Positions 34,588 through 43,090 of a DNA stretch of 61,384 nt are shown here, piece after piece. The position numbers and the translations under genes were made by a program. The DNA comes from Pseudomonas psychrophila HA-4 (GTDB lineage Bacteria; Pseudomonadota; Gammaproteobacteria; Pseudomonadales; Pseudomonadaceae), in the NCBI RefSeq assembly GCF_000282975.1, contig NZ_ALJC01000143.1, positions 1-61,384 on the forward strand, in the 5' to 3' direction. The notes below the pieces were generated by a model. The model searched no databases. It was not told the DNA's origin and worked only from the letters and a program-made list of their open reading frames with translations. Each line of letters starts with the position of its first letter. Position 1 is the stretch's first letter.

Positions 34588-35314
34588 AGTTCGCGAACTG
34601 GTAAAAGTCTTCGATACGCGCGGGCACATCGTGCGTGCAGTCGATAACGTGACCACTCAGGTTGCCAAGGGCGAAGTGTTGGTGGTGATCGGCCCGTCCG
34701 GTTCCGGCAAGTCGACCTTTCTGCGCTGCCTCAACGGCCTGGAAGAATTTGACTCAGGCTCGGTCAGCATCGATGGCGTGGATTTGGCCAACCCCAAAAC
34801 GGACGTCAACGCTTACCGGCGAGAAGTCGGCATGGTGTTTCAGCATTTCAACCTGTTCCCGCACATGACCGTGCTCGAAAACCTGTGCCTGGCGCAGAAG
34901 GTCGTGCGCAAGCGTGGTAAAGCCGAGCGCGAGGCTAAGGCCCGTGAGCTGTTGGAAAAGGTCGGGATCGGGCAAAAGGCCAACGAATACCCCTCGCGCC
35001 TTTCGGGTGGTCAGCAACAGCGCGTGGCCATTGCCCGTGCGCTGGCGATGGACCCTAAGGTCATGCTGTTCGATGAGCCGACGTCGGCGCTCGACCCGGA
35101 GATGGTCGGCGAAGTGCTCGACGTGATGAAGACCTTGGCGCAGGAAGGCATGACCATGGTCTGCGTGACTCACGAAATGGGCTTTGCCCGAGAAGTCGCC
35201 AACCGTGTGCTGTTCTTCGATCACGGCAAATTGCTGGAAGACTCCGCCCCGGAGGACTTCTTCAACTCGCCAAAAGACCTGCGCGCCCAAGCGTTTTTGC
35301 GTCAGGTGTTGTAA
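34580..35314 (+). CDS. polar amino acid ABC transporter ATP-binding protein
   Basis: 244 aa from GTG at 34580 with SD GGAGG at 34565-34569. Walker A GPSGSGKST, Q-loop GMVFQHFNLFPHM, signature LSGGQQQRVAIARAL, Walker B VMLFDEPTSALDP and H-loop VTHEMGFA are all intact. It belongs to the HisP/GlnQ (PAAT) subfamily and powers the permease whose gene it overlaps. Confidence 0.95.
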   Translation: MIEVRELVKVFDTRGHIVRAVDNVTTQVAKGEVLVVIGPSGSGKSTFLRCLNGLEEFDSGSVSIDGVDLANPKTDVNAYRREVGMVFQHFNLFPHMTVLENLCLAQKVVRKRGKAEREAKARELLEKVGIGQKANEYPSRLSGGQQQRVAIARALAMDPKVMLFDEPTSALDPEMVGEVLDVMKTLAQEGMTMVCVTHEMGFAREVANRVLFFDHGKLLEDSAPEDFFNSPKDLRAQAFLRQVL

Positions 35315-35403
35315 GACCGCACCATGGCCAGAGCCGTCGCACACTCATCGTTGAGCGTCTGACGCGACTCTGGCTAGCTCCTAGCTATTTCTCTAACACG
35401 GCC

Positions 35404-36489
35404 TTATACGCTCTTCTCTCGAATATTGCGTGCTGAGTCAGAGGCTGATTCTTTTCGGTTAGAACCTCGGTTGTTAAGTTCACTCTCCAATTTGAATCGA
35501 TTTGCGTTTTGCTGAATCTTTCGTGCTTGTTTTGAGCGGCTACCGCTCTGTGCATCAGAGGCTCTGAATACCTGTTTAGAGGTATGGCGCATATTAAACA
35601 TAGATGCTGAACGCTTGATGGTGGGAGGTTTGATAACCCGAGCAGGCTTCGTCAGAAATTGACCAAAGCTATGCAAAGTGCTTGTTACGGTACCGACCGC
35701 AGCCCCTGCTGCCGACCCAATGGTTATCCCGAACAGGACATTACTCAAGGCTGGCGCGTCGGTGTTGTACAAAGTGTTTCTGGCGAGAAATGAAGTAGAG
35801 CCCATAAAAGCGCTTGCTTCAACAAGCGTATTTGAGACTTTTTTGAATTGGGTGCTATTGATGATGCGGTTGTTTGCAACAGCGCGTCTTAGGGGGCTTA
35901 TTTTTTTGAACAGAGGGAATACATAACCTGTAGTGAAGTCCGCGATCGCCATGCCCAGCCATGCAAAGTTTTCAAACATTTGACCGCTTGGGTCGTAGCG
36001 ATTCACCGGGTCCCCAGCGCAGTAGGCATAACAATTCAATCCGCCCTCTGCAAAAGGGCTCAAACGGTCCGCACTGTTGAATCGCATCACAACCGGGTTG
36101 TAAAACCGGTGGCCGTTACCAAGGGGGTAATGGCCAGTGACGGGGTCAGCGTGTTGACCATTGAAACCCAGGGTACTTGCAACGCTCTCTGAGCGGTGCC
36201 CGTAAGGTGCGTAGGCCGTGCGCCCGTCTTTGGTTTGCAAAACCGAGCCTTGATAGTCCGTCATGAGCGCACGCACATGTGTGATGTCGCCATCATGCAG
36301 TCGCTCGGCCAGCAGCACGTTGTCCGAGTGAACAATGTGCAGTTGGCGTGAGCCTTGAGTTTCAGTCATGAGCCGATTATTTAGGTAAAAACGGCGGGCC
36401 TGAGGCTTAGCGGCGGTTGCGACAGTCGTTAGTCGGTCCAGAGGGTCGTACGCGTAGTGGGTTACCGACGTTGTTGTGGGTGTTGTCAC
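35404..36489 (-). CDS. orphan RHS-repeat core protein with variable C-terminal tail
   Basis: 361 aa from a proposed GTG start (TTPTTTSVTHYAYDPLDRL); the frame is open up to a TTG at 36558, but neither start has a clear SD. It contains a single RHS/YD unit and the RHS-associated core (about 107-170): LGFNGQHADPVTGHYPLGNG, RFNSADRLSPF, GLNCYAYCAGDPVNRYDPSG. Short orphan forms of this kind are common in Pseudomonas. After PSG the 191-residue tail is lineage-specific, with a hydrophobic Gly/Ala-rich stretch (FGITIGSAAGAAVGTV) and a basic end, and the DNA there is less GC-rich. In polymorphic toxins that position holds the toxic domain; I recognise none, and no immunity gene lies next to it. Confidence 0.8.
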   Translation of the reverse strand: MTTPTTTSVTHYAYDPLDRLTTVATAAKPQARRFYLNNRLMTETQGSRQLHIVHSDNVLLAERLHDGDITHVRALMTDYQGSVLQTKDGRTAYAPYGHRSESVASTLGFNGQHADPVTGHYPLGNGHRFYNPVVMRFNSADRLSPFAEGGLNCYAYCAGDPVNRYDPSGQMFENFAWLGMAIADFTTGYVFPLFKKISPLRRAVANNRIINSTQFKKVSNTLVEASAFMGSTSFLARNTLYNTDAPALSNVLFGITIGSAAGAAVGTVTSTLHSFGQFLTKPARVIKPPTIKRSASMFNMRHTSKQVFRASDAQSGSRSKQARKIQQNANRFKLESELNNRGSNRKESASDSARNIREKSV

Positions 36490-36595
36490 GGTCGTTCTAC
36501 CAGCGATTTGGAGGAGAAACGAGTGTGTCGCGGCCCATTGTCGTCGTCTAGCTGGCAAAACTGTCAGGTAAACGACGAAATTTGTCGGGAAGTAC

Positions 36596-38164
36596 TTAGA
36601 CCTTGAAGCGTCCTACAAGCGTTTGTAAATGAGTCCCCAATCGCGCCAGCTCAATGCTCGACGCTGCGGTTTCTTCGCTGGCAGCGGCCGTTTGATCAGA
36701 CACATCGCGTACGTTCAACACGCTACGGTTGATCTCTTCGGCCACGGCGCTCTGTTGTTCGGCCGCGGCCGCGATTTGCTGGTTCATGGCCTGGATGGCG
36801 GACACGGTGCGGGTGATGTTGCCCAAAGACTGACCTGCTCGACGAGTCAGGTCGACGCTGTTGTCGGTCAGGCTGCGGCTGCTGTCCATGCTGCTGGACA
36901 CTTGCAAGGTGCCGCTTTGCAGGCCAGCAATCAGCTCTTCGATTTCTTCAGTGGATTGTTGCGTGCGCTGAGCAAGGCTGCGCACTTCATCGGCCACCAC
37001 GGCAAAACCACGCCCGGCTTCACCGGCTCTGGCGGCTTCAATCGCGGCGTTCAGCGCCAGCAGGTTAGTTTGCTGGGCCACGGATTTGATCACGTCGAGT
37101 ACGCTGCCAATCTTGTCGCTTTCACGCTTGAGATGGCTCATGGCCTCGGTGGAGTGACCGACCTCAACGGCCAGTTTTTCAATCTGTGCGATCGCTTGCG
37201 CAACCACGTTATCGCCTTCGCGAGCTTGCTGATCAGCGGCGGCAGCGGCTTCGGAAGCCTCTTCGGCATTGCGCGCGACTTCCTGCACCGTCGCGGCCAT
37301 TTCATTCATGGCCGTGGCCACCTGATCAGTTTCAACTTTCTGGTTGTTGACCCCAGCGCTGGTCTGCTCGGTGACCGCTGAAAGCTCCTCGGCGGCACTG
37401 GCGATTTGGGTCACGCCCTCGCTGATCCCGCCAATCAACTCACGCAGGCCTTCGGTCATTCGTTGAATGGCGGTTTGCAGTTGGCCCAGTTCATCACGGC
37501 GATCGGTCTGGATGTTACGGGTCAGATCACCTGCGGCGACCAACTGAACGGTTTTAAGCGAGCGGTGCAGCGGGATAACGATCTGACGGGTAATGATCCA
37601 CGCGGCGATGATTCCGATCACCAGCGCCAGCAGTGCGCAACCGGCCAATAGCACTTTGGCTTGCTGGCTGTCTTGGTCACGCTTGGCGGTTTGTATCGAC
37701 GACAATTTTTGGCTGAGTTCGATCAGGTTATTGCCTTGTTCTTGCATGTGTTGCAACGCTTGCTCGTGTCCTACGCCGGTTTGGGCGAGGTCAGTAAAAG
37801 CCTTTCTGTACTCAGCCGCGGCCTTAAGTTGCTGATCGACCAGGGTCAAGTCTTCGGGTGTGGTTAATGCTTTGCGTGAGAGTCCCAGCGAGGTGTCCAG
37901 ATCGTTCAGCCGCGCATTGACGTCGTGGTAGGCGGTATCGGTCTGGCTAATCTGATAATTGAGCCTTGCAATGCGCAAGTCTTTGGTCTGCCCGATGATC
38001 TGTGAAATGTTGGCCAGCTTGTCGCCTCGATCAATGACAGAAACTAAGCCATTCCAGCCAGTTGCAGCGATCAGCAGTGTTAGAACCAACACCAGGCCGA
38101 AGCCCAACCCGAGTTTACGATTGACGCTGATATTGCCGAGTAGTTGGGCTAGACGACGGTACAT
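36596..38164 (-). CDS. methyl-accepting chemotaxis protein
   Basis: 522-aa chemoreceptor. TM1 is at about 17-36 (LGLGFGLVLVLTLLIAATGW), a periplasmic helical ligand-binding region at about 40-170 (four-helix-bundle size), TM2 at about 170-192, HAMP about 193-245, then the signalling hairpin with the conserved tip LLALNAAIEAARAGEAGRGF and VVADEVRSLAQRT. Ligand unknown. SD AAAGGAG precedes the ATG. It is the receptor gene at the position of PA5072 in P. aeruginosa by neighbouring genes, but its ligand-binding region is short. Confidence 0.94.
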   Translation of the reverse strand: MYRRLAQLLGNISVNRKLGLGFGLVLVLTLLIAATGWNGLVSVIDRGDKLANISQIIGQTKDLRIARLNYQISQTDTAYHDVNARLNDLDTSLGLSRKALTTPEDLTLVDQQLKAAAEYRKAFTDLAQTGVGHEQALQHMQEQGNNLIELSQKLSSIQTAKRDQDSQQAKVLLAGCALLALVIGIIAAWIITRQIVIPLHRSLKTVQLVAAGDLTRNIQTDRRDELGQLQTAIQRMTEGLRELIGGISEGVTQIASAAEELSAVTEQTSAGVNNQKVETDQVATAMNEMAATVQEVARNAEEASEAAAAADQQAREGDNVVAQAIAQIEKLAVEVGHSTEAMSHLKRESDKIGSVLDVIKSVAQQTNLLALNAAIEAARAGEAGRGFAVVADEVRSLAQRTQQSTEEIEELIAGLQSGTLQVSSSMDSSRSLTDNSVDLTRRAGQSLGNITRTVSAIQAMNQQIAAAAEQQSAVAEEINRSVLNVRDVSDQTAAASEETAASSIELARLGTHLQTLVGRFKV

Positions 38165-38316
38165 GGTGCAGCTCCTTTATTGACGCGGGTCGAGAGACGA
38201 AAAGCGGTCCATTGCTTTACGGCGTTTATGGATTAATAGCGCATCGGCGTCAGAGGAGAGAACTAAAGTACAGTCGTCGAATGTGTGACAGAGATCGCAG
38301 GAAGGCACCTCAACCA

Positions 38317-38385
38317 CTGTAGGAGTGAGCTTGTTTTGCGATCTTTTGGTCGTTGAAAAGACCGCGAGGCAAGCTCTGCCTACAG
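38317..38385. repeat. REP-like inverted repeat upstream of the rsmE end
   Basis: CTGTAGGAGTGAGCTTG and CAAGCTCTGCCTACAG at the two ends form an imperfect inverted repeat with an inner ATCTTTTGGTC...GAC pairing. Same GTAGGAG family as 6598-6682 and 45868-45949. It lies between the 3' end of rsmE and the chemoreceptor promoter. Confidence 0.65.
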
Positions 38386-38398
38386 GCGATTCTGGCGT

Positions 38399-39109
38399 TT
38401 AGAACAGGCGAGCGAGAAGGGCGGTGACGGCGGTTTCGACCCGCAGAATGCGGGCGCCGAGTTGCACCGGTTGCAGGCCGGCCTTGGCCAGCAGGTCGAT
38501 TTCATAAGGAATCCAGCCACCCTCCGGGCCAATGGCCAAGGTCACTGCTTCGTTGAGGCCGCGCGGGCAGTCCGGGTAATCGCCGGGGTGGCCGACCAGA
38601 CCTAGCGTGCCCTCGACCATGGTTGGCAGGCGGTCTTCGACAAACGGTTTAAAACGTTTTTCGATGATGATTTCAGGCAGAACGCTGTCACGGGCCTGCT
38701 CCAAGCCCAAAACAAGCTGCTCGCGAATCGCTTCAGGTTCCAGAAATGGCGTCTGCCAGAAACTTTTTTCAACCCGGTAACTGTTAACCAACACCACCTT
38801 GGGCACGCCCATCGACGCCACGGTTTGCAGCACCCGGCGCAGCATTTTCGGGCGCGGCAGGGCCAGCAGCAGGGTCAATGGCAGTTTTTGCGGCGGTGGC
38901 TGGTCGAGGCTTAAGATCACCAATTCGGCTTCTTTGGCCTCGAGGCGCACCAACTCGGCAGTGCCCATCAACCCGCCAATACGCCCCACCCGCAGGCTGT
39001 CGCCTACGGCTGCACGGTGTACGTCCTGCATGTGCGTCAAGCGCCGGTCGCGCAAGATAACGCGGTCGACAGCGATGAAGTCAGCCTCTTCGAGGAGCAG
39101 CAGGTTCAC
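38399..39109 (-). CDS. rsmE: 16S rRNA (uracil-1498-N3)-methyltransferase
   Basis: 236-aa SPOUT methyltransferase that methylates U1498 of 16S rRNA using S-adenosylmethionine. An N-terminal PUA-like part (HMQDVHRAAVGDSLRVG) and a C-terminal trefoil-knot SAM site (AIGPEGGWIPYEID, LGARILRVETAVTALL) are recognisable. It overlaps tatC by 4 bases and is the last gene of the long minus-strand run. Confidence 0.96.
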   Translation of the reverse strand: MNLLLLEEADFIAVDRVILRDRRLTHMQDVHRAAVGDSLRVGRIGGLMGTAELVRLEAKEAELVILSLDQPPPQKLPLTLLLALPRPKMLRRVLQTVASMGVPKVVLVNSYRVEKSFWQTPFLEPEAIREQLVLGLEQARDSVLPEIIIEKRFKPFVEDRLPTMVEGTLGLVGHPGDYPDCPRGLNEAVTLAIGPEGGWIPYEIDLLAKAGLQPVQLGARILRVETAVTALLARLF

Positions 39110-39918
39110 GCTTGAGGTGCTGGCGGTTGAGCGTTGGTGTCACTGTCAGCCGGTTCTTCGTCATCGCTGTGTTTGTTTTTGGTGATCAGGCTGCCAAACA
39201 AAATGCCGATTTCGAACAGCATCCACATCGGAATGGCCAGCAAGGTCTGCGAGAAGATGTCCGGCGGAGTCAAGATCATGCCGACCACGAAGCAGCCGAT
39301 GATCACGTACGGGCGAATCTTGCGCAGGTATTTGACGTCGACGATGCCGATCCAGACCAGCAGCACCACCGCCACCGGAATTTCAAAGGCCACGCCAAAG
39401 GCGAAGAACAGGGTCATGACGAAATCAAGGTAGCTGCTGATGTCGGTCATCATCGCCACGCCTTCGGGGGTGGCGGCGGCGAAGAACTTGAACACCAGCG
39501 GGAACACCAAGAAGTACGCGAAGGCCATGCCGGCGTAGAACAGAAAGATGCTGGAGATCAGCAGCGGTACGGCAATGCGCTTTTCGTGCTTGTACAGGCC
39601 GGGCGCAATGAAGCCCCAGATCTGATGCAGGATCACCGGAATGGCAATAAACAGCGAGACCATCATGGTCAGCTTGAGCGGTGTGAGGAACGGTGAAGCC
39701 ACGTCGGTGGCGATCATCGTGGCGCCCACCGGCAGGTATTCACGCAGCGGCGTGGAAACCAGGGTGTAGATCTGCTGCGTGAAGGAAAACAAGGCGACGA
39801 AGATCAGAAAAATCGCCGCAATACAGCGTAACAAGCGGGTGCGCAGCTCGGTCAGGTGCGAAACCAGCGGCATGGGCTGGTCGTGTTCTGGCTGCTCGTT
39901 TTTGGGGGATTCGCTCAT
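39106..39918 (-). CDS. tatC: twin-arginine translocase subunit TatC
   Basis: 270 aa with six hydrophobic segments. N-terminal MPLVSHLTELRTRLLR is the conserved signal-peptide-binding region; FEIPVAVVLLVWIGI and ILTPPDIFSQTLLAIPMW follow as in the family. It forms the receptor complex with TatB for folded, RR-signal-bearing proteins. The tatABC order is complete on this strand. Confidence 0.97.
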   Translation of the reverse strand: MSESPKNEQPEHDQPMPLVSHLTELRTRLLRCIAAIFLIFVALFSFTQQIYTLVSTPLREYLPVGATMIATDVASPFLTPLKLTMMVSLFIAIPVILHQIWGFIAPGLYKHEKRIAVPLLISSIFLFYAGMAFAYFLVFPLVFKFFAAATPEGVAMMTDISSYLDFVMTLFFAFGVAFEIPVAVVLLVWIGIVDVKYLRKIRPYVIIGCFVVGMILTPPDIFSQTLLAIPMWMLFEIGILFGSLITKNKHSDDEEPADSDTNAQPPAPQA

Positions 39919-39922
39919 GCGC

Positions 39923-40351
39923 TTAAGGGGCTCGCGGTGGCAGGGTTGGGTCGTGTGGCGCTGGCGGTTGAGGCGCAGGCTCGGACTCGGTCTTGCTCAA
40001 GCTGATCGGTGCGGCGCTGGCAGGCGCTGTAGGCGGCGGGGTTACAGGCGCAACCTCAGGCGCAATCACGGGCTCAGTCGGCACCACGGGCGGCACAGGC
40101 GGCTGGAGTGGGGCTAGGATCTTCTTGGCCTCCTCTTCCATCGACAAGATGTGTTCGTTGTGCAACTGGCGGCGTATTTCGTCTGCGCCGATTTCACGTT
40201 CAACTTCCTGTTTGATTGCATTGAAACTGCGTTTCAAGCGCCCGATCCAGAGGCCCGCCGTACGCGCAGCGCCTGGCAGGCGCTCGGGGCCAAGCACCAG
40301 CAGGGCCACCAGGCCGACGAGTAGCAGTTCACCGAAGCTGATACCGAACAT
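39923..40351 (-). CDS. tatB: twin-arginine translocase subunit TatB
   Basis: 142 aa from the ATG of MFGISFGELLLVGLVALLVLG. A single N-terminal TM with Pro hinge (GPERLP), an amphipathic helix, and a Pro/Ala-rich unstructured tail. TatB bridges TatC and TatA. A longer in-frame extension toward tatA has no SD and was rejected. Confidence 0.95.
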   Translation of the reverse strand: MFGISFGELLLVGLVALLVLGPERLPGAARTAGLWIGRLKRSFNAIKQEVEREIGADEIRRQLHNEHILSMEEEAKKILAPLQPPVPPVVPTEPVIAPEVAPVTPPPTAPASAAPISLSKTESEPAPQPPAPHDPTLPPRAP

Positions 40352-40361
40352 TAGTTTTGGC

Positions 40362-40640
40362 TCACACGTCTTTACGGGTTGGCTCTTCGACTTTTTGTGC
40401 CTGCACGTCGATCGTGTGCGGCTCATTCAGGGGCGAAGTGGTGTGCGGAGTTGGCGCAGCAGTGGGCTGTGCAGGGGGAACCACAGGCTCTGCAGGTTTT
40501 TCATCGTCGTTCATGGCTTTGCGAAAGCCCTTGATTGATTCGCCCACGTCAGTGCCCAGGTTTTTCAGTTTTTTGGTGCCGAAGACCAGGACCACGACTA
40601 CCAGAATGACGATCCAGTGTTTCCAGTCAAAAATGCCCAT
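40362..40640 (-). CDS. tatA: twin-arginine translocase subunit TatA
   Basis: 92 aa. N-terminal TM (IFDWKHWIVILVVVVLVFG) followed by FGTKKLKNLGTDVGESIKGFRKA, the amphipathic helix of TatA, then a polar tail. TatA oligomers form the transport pore. It is the first of tatABC, 22 bases after hisE. Confidence 0.96.
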   Translation of the reverse strand: MGIFDWKHWIVILVVVVLVFGTKKLKNLGTDVGESIKGFRKAMNDDEKPAEPVVPPAQPTAAPTPHTTSPLNEPHTIDVQAQKVEEPTRKDV

Positions 40641-40662
40641 GCTGTGCTCCTTGTAAAAAGGG

Positions 40663-40995
40663 TTAGGCGGATGGCCGCGAGGCCTTTTCCACGTGTCCGG
40701 AGGTGCCGATGCGGCGTTCCAGTTCGTCCAGTACGGCCTGAGGATGCTGACCCAGTTGGGCGAGCATGATCATGCTGTGGAACCATAAGTCAGCTGTTTC
40801 ATAAATCACATCGCTGCAATCACCACTGATGGCGGCATCTTTGGCGGCGAGGATGGTTTCGAGCGATTCTTCGCCGACCTTCTCCAGAATCTTGTTCAGG
40901 CCCTTGTGGTACAGGCTGGCGACATAGGAGCTGTCTGGCGAGGCGCCTTTGCGCTCTTCGAGTACTTGAGCGAGGCGGCTTAGGGTGTCAGTCAT
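40663..40995 (-). CDS. hisE: phosphoribosyl-ATP diphosphatase
   Basis: 110 aa. It hydrolyses phosphoribosyl-ATP to phosphoribosyl-AMP and diphosphate, step 2 of histidine synthesis. The all-alpha MazG-like helical motif is visible: KILEKVGEESLETILAAKD followed by EETADLWFH-type text at YETADLWFHSMIML. It overlaps hisI by 8 bases. In enterics HisI and HisE are one fused protein; here they are separate, as usual in Pseudomonas. Confidence 0.96.
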   Translation of the reverse strand: MTDTLSRLAQVLEERKGASPDSSYVASLYHKGLNKILEKVGEESLETILAAKDAAISGDCSDVIYETADLWFHSMIMLAQLGQHPQAVLDELERRIGTSGHVEKASRPSA

Positions 40996-41389
40996 GAGAA
41001 TGGCCTGCGTGGTAAATGGCGTTAGGGTCTTTAAGCACCGGATCAACGGTCTTCCACTCGGCGTTTTCGTACACGCGGTAGAAGCAGCTCTGACGGCCGG
41101 TATGGCAAGCGATGTCACCGATTTGCTCAACCATGAGGATGATGACGTCAGCGTCACAGTCCAGGCGCATTTCATGCAATTTTTGCACGTGGCCTGATTC
41201 TTCACCCTTGCGCCACAGCTTGCCACGCGAGCGTGACCAGTAAATGGCACGATTCTCGGCCGCCGTCAGGCTCAAGGCCTCTCGGTTCATCCAGGCCATC
41301 ATTAGCACGCGCCCAGTTTTGTGGTCTTGGGCAATCGCCGGCACTAGGCCGTCGTTGTCCCATTTGATCTCGTCCAGCCAGTCTTTCAT
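40988..41389 (-). CDS. hisI: phosphoribosyl-AMP cyclohydrolase
   Basis: 133 aa from the ATG of MKDWLDEIKWDNDGLVPAI. Zinc-dependent opening of the adenine ring, step 3 of histidine synthesis. Motifs: WMNREALSLT, YWSRSRGKLWRKGEESGH (active site), RLDCDADVI and ACHTGRQSCFYR with the metal-binding Cys residues. It is followed directly by hisE. Confidence 0.96.
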   Translation of the reverse strand: MKDWLDEIKWDNDGLVPAIAQDHKTGRVLMMAWMNREALSLTAAENRAIYWSRSRGKLWRKGEESGHVQKLHEMRLDCDADVIILMVEQIGDIACHTGRQSCFYRVYENAEWKTVDPVLKDPNAIYHAGHSHD

Positions 41390-41482
41390 GTTTGACTCCG
41401 CCCTAGCGATTTCACAGTTTGCCAGCCTCACCCAAGAGTGGCTAGAACTCCCTGTAAGCGCTGTCGCAGACTGCGCCAGCAT

Positions 41483-43090
41483 CTAAGCCCGGCGCACGAT
41501 CAGATAAAGACCAATGGCCAGTAGAATCCCCGCTGGCCAATAGCCTGCCGTGTGCAGCGGTCCGATACTGGCAAGCAAGGCGCCTGCGGCTAAATGCCCG
41601 GCCCCAAGCAAGCGCAAGAACCAGCCATCTCTGGGTTCTTGCACCCTCAATTGCTGGTTTTTAGCGTGAGGTTGCGATAAACGCTCCAGCAAATCACGGG
41701 TCATACCGGCCAGATGCGGGATTTGCTCAACCTGGCTATGCAAGTTGCGCAGCAAGGTTTTAGGGCTCACGCGCTCGCGCATCCAACGCTCAAGGAACGG
41801 CTGCGCGGTGCTCCACAGGTCGAGGTCGGGGTATAACTGACGGCCAAGGCCTTCAATGTTGAGCAGGGTTTTTTGCAGTAAAACCAACTGCGGTTGGACT
41901 TCCATATTGAAGCGCCGAGCTGTCTGGAACAGGCGCATCAGTACCTGACCAAAGGAAATCTCTTTCAGCGGCTTTTCAAAAATCGGTTCGCACACCGTTC
42001 GAATCGCGGCTTCAAACTCGTTGAGTTTAGTGTTCGCGGGCACCCAGCCCGAATCGATGTGCAATTGCGCCACACGCCGGTAGTCACGCTTGAAGAAAGC
42101 GAACAGGTTGCGCGCCAGGTAGTCTTGGTCTTCGGGCGTCAGGCTGCCGACGATGCCGCAATCAATGGCGATGTACTGCGGGCTCCACGGGTTCACCGTG
42201 CTGACGAAGATGTTGCCGGGGTGCATGTCGGCATGGAAGAAGCTGTCACGGAACACTTGGGTAAAGAAGATTTCGACCCCGCGCTCTGCGAGCATCTTCA
42301 TGTCGGTGCGCTGGTCGGCCAACGCTGCCAGGTCGGTGACTTGAATCCCGTAGATGCGCTCCATTACCAAGACTTTTGGGCGGCACCAATCCCAGTAAAT
42401 CTGCGGCACGTAGAGCAGCGGCGAACCGTCGAAGTTGCGTTTGAGCTGGCTGGCGTTGGCCGCTTCGCGGAGCAAATCGAGTTCGTCGTAAATGGTCTTT
42501 TCGTAATCGCTGACCACGTCGACCGGGTGCAGTAGGCGGGCGTCTGCGCTCAAGCGCTCAGCGGTCTTGGCCAGAATGAATAGCCAGGCAAGATCGGAAC
42601 CGATAATGGGTTTGAGGCCCGGGCGCACGACCTTGACCACCACTTCTTCGCCAGTTTTGAGCTTGGCTGAGTGAACCTGAGCGACCGAGGCCGAGGCCAG
42701 CGGTTGAATGTCAAAACGGCTGAAAACGTCGCTGATTGTGGCGCCGAGCTGCTCTTCGATCAGCTTGACCGCCACCTGCGGGTCAAACGGCGGCACGCGG
42801 TCTTGCAGCAGCATCAACTCGTCGGCGATGTCCGGGGGCAGCAAGTCGCGGCGAGTCGAGAGAATTTGCCCGAACTTGATGAAGATCGGTCCCAAATCTT
42901 GGAGTGCCAGGCGCAGGGCAGCCCCTCGACTCAGTTCCAGTTTTTTACGCGGGAACCAGCGCCACGGCAGCACGTAGCGCAGTGACAACATCCACCACGG
43001 CAACGGCAGGGCAAACAGCAGGTCATCCAGGCGGTAGCGAATAACGACGCGCTGGATGCGAAACAAACGGCGTATGGCAAGCAGCTTCAT
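41483..43090 (-). CDS. ubiB: ubiquinone biosynthesis regulatory protein kinase UbiB
   Basis: 535-aa atypical kinase-like (ABC1/ADCK) membrane-anchored protein needed for ubiquinone synthesis. The KxGQ-type motif appears as FIKFGQILSTRRDLLP, then an Ala-rich nucleotide loop PLASASVAQVH, VVVKVVRP and HADMHPGNIFV (catalytic loop), with two hydrophobic helices at the C-terminus (AAGALLASI and WPAGILLAIGLYLIV). It overlaps ubiJ by 4 bases. Confidence 0.96.
   Translation of the reverse strand: MKLLAIRRLFRIQRVVIRYRLDDLLFALPLPWWMLSLRYVLPWRWFPRKKLELSRGAALRLALQDLGPIFIKFGQILSTRRDLLPPDIADELMLLQDRVPPFDPQVAVKLIEEQLGATISDVFSRFDIQPLASASVAQVHSAKLKTGEEVVVKVVRPGLKPIIGSDLAWLFILAKTAERLSADARLLHPVDVVSDYEKTIYDELDLLREAANASQLKRNFDGSPLLYVPQIYWDWCRPKVLVMERIYGIQVTDLAALADQRTDMKMLAERGVEIFFTQVFRDSFFHADMHPGNIFVSTVNPWSPQYIAIDCGIVGSLTPEDQDYLARNLFAFFKRDYRRVAQLHIDSGWVPANTKLNEFEAAIRTVCEPIFEKPLKEISFGQVLMRLFQTARRFNMEVQPQLVLLQKTLLNIEGLGRQLYPDLDLWSTAQPFLERWMRERVSPKTLLRNLHSQVEQIPHLAGMTRDLLERLSQPHAKNQQLRVQEPRDGWFLRLLGAGHLAAGALLASIGPLHTAGYWPAGILLAIGLYLIVRRA

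Noticed and set aside
38317..38398. Small RNA gene upstream of the rsmE end
   Set aside because: The structure is fully explained by a REP-like inverted repeat; no promoter is seen.
40352..40426. Extended TatB N-terminus
   Set aside because: It would precede the TM helix with a basic stretch encoded within the end of tatA and has no SD.
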